Shown here piece after piece: positions 5,136 to 5,654 of a stretch of DNA of 5,654 bases (position 1 is its first letter; each line of letters starts with the position of its first letter). A program made the translations under genes and the position numbers. The stretch is from NCBI GenBank assembly GCA_937959065.1, contig CALGOI010000437.1, positions 1 through 5,654 of the forward strand, in the 5' to 3' direction. The stretch is from an uncultured Ignavibacteriota bacterium (GTDB lineage: Bacteria > Bacteroidota > Ignavibacteria > Tepidaquicellales > Tepidaquicellaceae). The notes under the pieces are model-generated. The model saw nothing but the letters and a program-made list of their open reading frames with translations, did no database searches and had not been told where the DNA came from.

Positions 5136-5148
5136 GGCCGATTATTGC
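5136..5148. repeat. 13-base direct repeat, copy 2 (upstream side of the 150-aa gene)
   Basis: This is identical to 4635-4647 (GGCCGATTATTGC). On the minus strand it covers the stop of the 50-aa gene: CAA TAA TCGGCC, where TAA is the real stop. The two copies are 501 bases apart and enclose the 150-aa gene with its ribosome binding site. Confidence 0.75.
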
Positions 5149-5294
5149 GGGTGAACCCTATACACTAAGTCCCCATATTCATTCCAATAATAACTTGCTA
5201 TCGTTACAACCTCCCCACTGGGGGTAATGACCCAATTGCCTATAACGGATTGTGGCGACCATGCCTCCAACCTGATGTCTGTTTTTTCGTCCAT
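5142..5294 (-). CDS. Small phage protein, 50 aa, unknown function
   Basis: This is a short gene below usual length cutoffs. ATG 5294 overlaps the stop of the DUF551-like gene by one base (TGATG) and has AAGGAG 7 bases upstream. The 50 residues (MDEKTDIRLEAWSPQSVIGN...) are rich in aromatic residues (3 Trp, 4 Tyr) and end WNEYGDLVYRVHPQ. The middle, GNWVITPSGEVVTIASYYWN, looks like three short beta strands with an SG turn, so it is perhaps a tiny beta-sheet protein. There are no Cys residues and no membrane helix. The coupled start, clean frame and strong ribosome binding site support it. I do not recognise a family. Confidence 0.8.
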   Translation of the reverse strand: MDEKTDIRLEAWSPQSVIGNWVITPSGEVVTIASYYWNEYGDLVYRVHPQ

Positions 5295-5653
5295 CACTCA
5301 CTCTCCTTCTTTTTCTTACTCTTACGACCTGCCCTGTTTGATACTTCTTTAACCTTATATACCGCTCCTCCGAGCAACAGCCAGTGGGGGCCTACATAAA
5401 AACCAAGGTCAACCCCGTCGTCATCTTCATAATTACCCCTATTAACCAATACGCACCCGTCATCCTCCGGCAACTTCTCGCTCACCGGAATCCAACCAGC
5501 GGCGAGGGATACTCCAAATATCAAATCACGGACTTGGTCTGCGTATGGTTCGTCTTTATTGACGACCCAATACTCATTTTCACTCGTTAAGCAGCCAATG
5601 AGGTTATCAAAAACCCTACGTTCATAAGTCGTTAATTTCTTTAATGATTCCTT
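5294..5653 (-). CDS. DUF551-like phage protein, partial at its 5' end
   Basis: The frame is open from the right edge (first full codon at 5653) to TGA 5296-5294, giving 119 residues without a start in the window; a TTG at 5524 is only an internal candidate. Residues 53-72 (GWIPVSEKLPEDDGCVLVNR) match the DUF551 opening pattern W-x-P-V-S-E-x-LP-x-x-G-x-x-VLV. A short beta-rich part follows (DLGFYVGPHWLLLGGAVYKV), then a strongly basic tail (RAGRKSKKKK). The upstream part (TYERRVFDNLIGCL...) is probably helical. DUF551 proteins are common in phages and have no known function. The last base of its stop is the first base of the next start, so the next gene is probably translated by coupling. Confidence 0.78.
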   Translation of the reverse strand, partial: KESLKKLTTYERRVFDNLIGCLTSENEYWVVNKDEPYADQVRDLIFGVSLAAGWIPVSEKLPEDDGCVLVNRGNYEDDDGVDLGFYVGPHWLLLGGAVYKVKEVSNRAGRKSKKKKESE

Positions 5654-5654
5654 T

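Noticed and set aside
1..5654. tRNA genes, rRNA, CRISPR arrays or insertion sequences
   Set aside because: No cloverleaf-like segment, regular repeat-spacer pattern or transposase frame was seen on either strand.

Overview
The window looks like the DNA-packaging region of a tailed double-stranded DNA phage or prophage (Caudoviricetes). Every supported gene lies on the minus strand, so transcription runs from position 5654 towards position 1. The genes are small, tightly packed, often overlap by 1-11 bases, and mostly have strong AGGAGG-like ribosome binding sites, which points to a bacterial host. The host itself cannot be named. The recognisable anchors are a small terminase subunit (3785-4384), a complete large terminase subunit (1040-2494) and the N-terminal half of a DUF1073-type portal protein that runs off the left edge (1-731).

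Layout in transcription order. First come a DUF551-like protein open at the right edge (5294-5653), a 50-residue protein (5142-5294) and a 150-residue protein with a predicted C-terminal coiled coil (4647-5099). A 262-base stretch (4385-4646) follows. It holds two hairpins, a G-rich quadruplex-type motif and a possible 68-codon gene interrupted by two TAG codons. Next is terS, then a run of five small genes between terS and terL: 57 aa, 123 aa (a duplicated HTH-like unit), 52 aa (Cys pair), 132 aa (Lar-like zinc ribbon plus helical tail) and 65 aa (two CxxC pairs). Then come terL, a 69-aa protein, a strong intrinsic terminator and the portal gene.

How the parts work together. TerS would recognise the packaging site, and TerL (ATPase plus RNase H-like nuclease) would cut DNA and pump it through the portal into the prohead. 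The five genes from 3592 to 2491 and terL are chained by overlapping stop and start codons, so they are probably translated in a coupled way. The terminator sits just ahead of the portal ribosome binding site and would separate packaging-enzyme expression from portal expression.

The most interesting points are these: (1) an amber-interrupted frame that ends in an ATGA overlap with terS, whose own ribosome binding site is missing; (2) a 13-base direct repeat bracketing the 150-aa gene; (3) a tandemly duplicated HTH-like protein between the terminase genes; (4) a terminator whose arm can also pair with the portal ribosome binding site. Three real small genes (3076-3234, 3592-3765, 5142-5294) are easy to miss by length-based gene calling.
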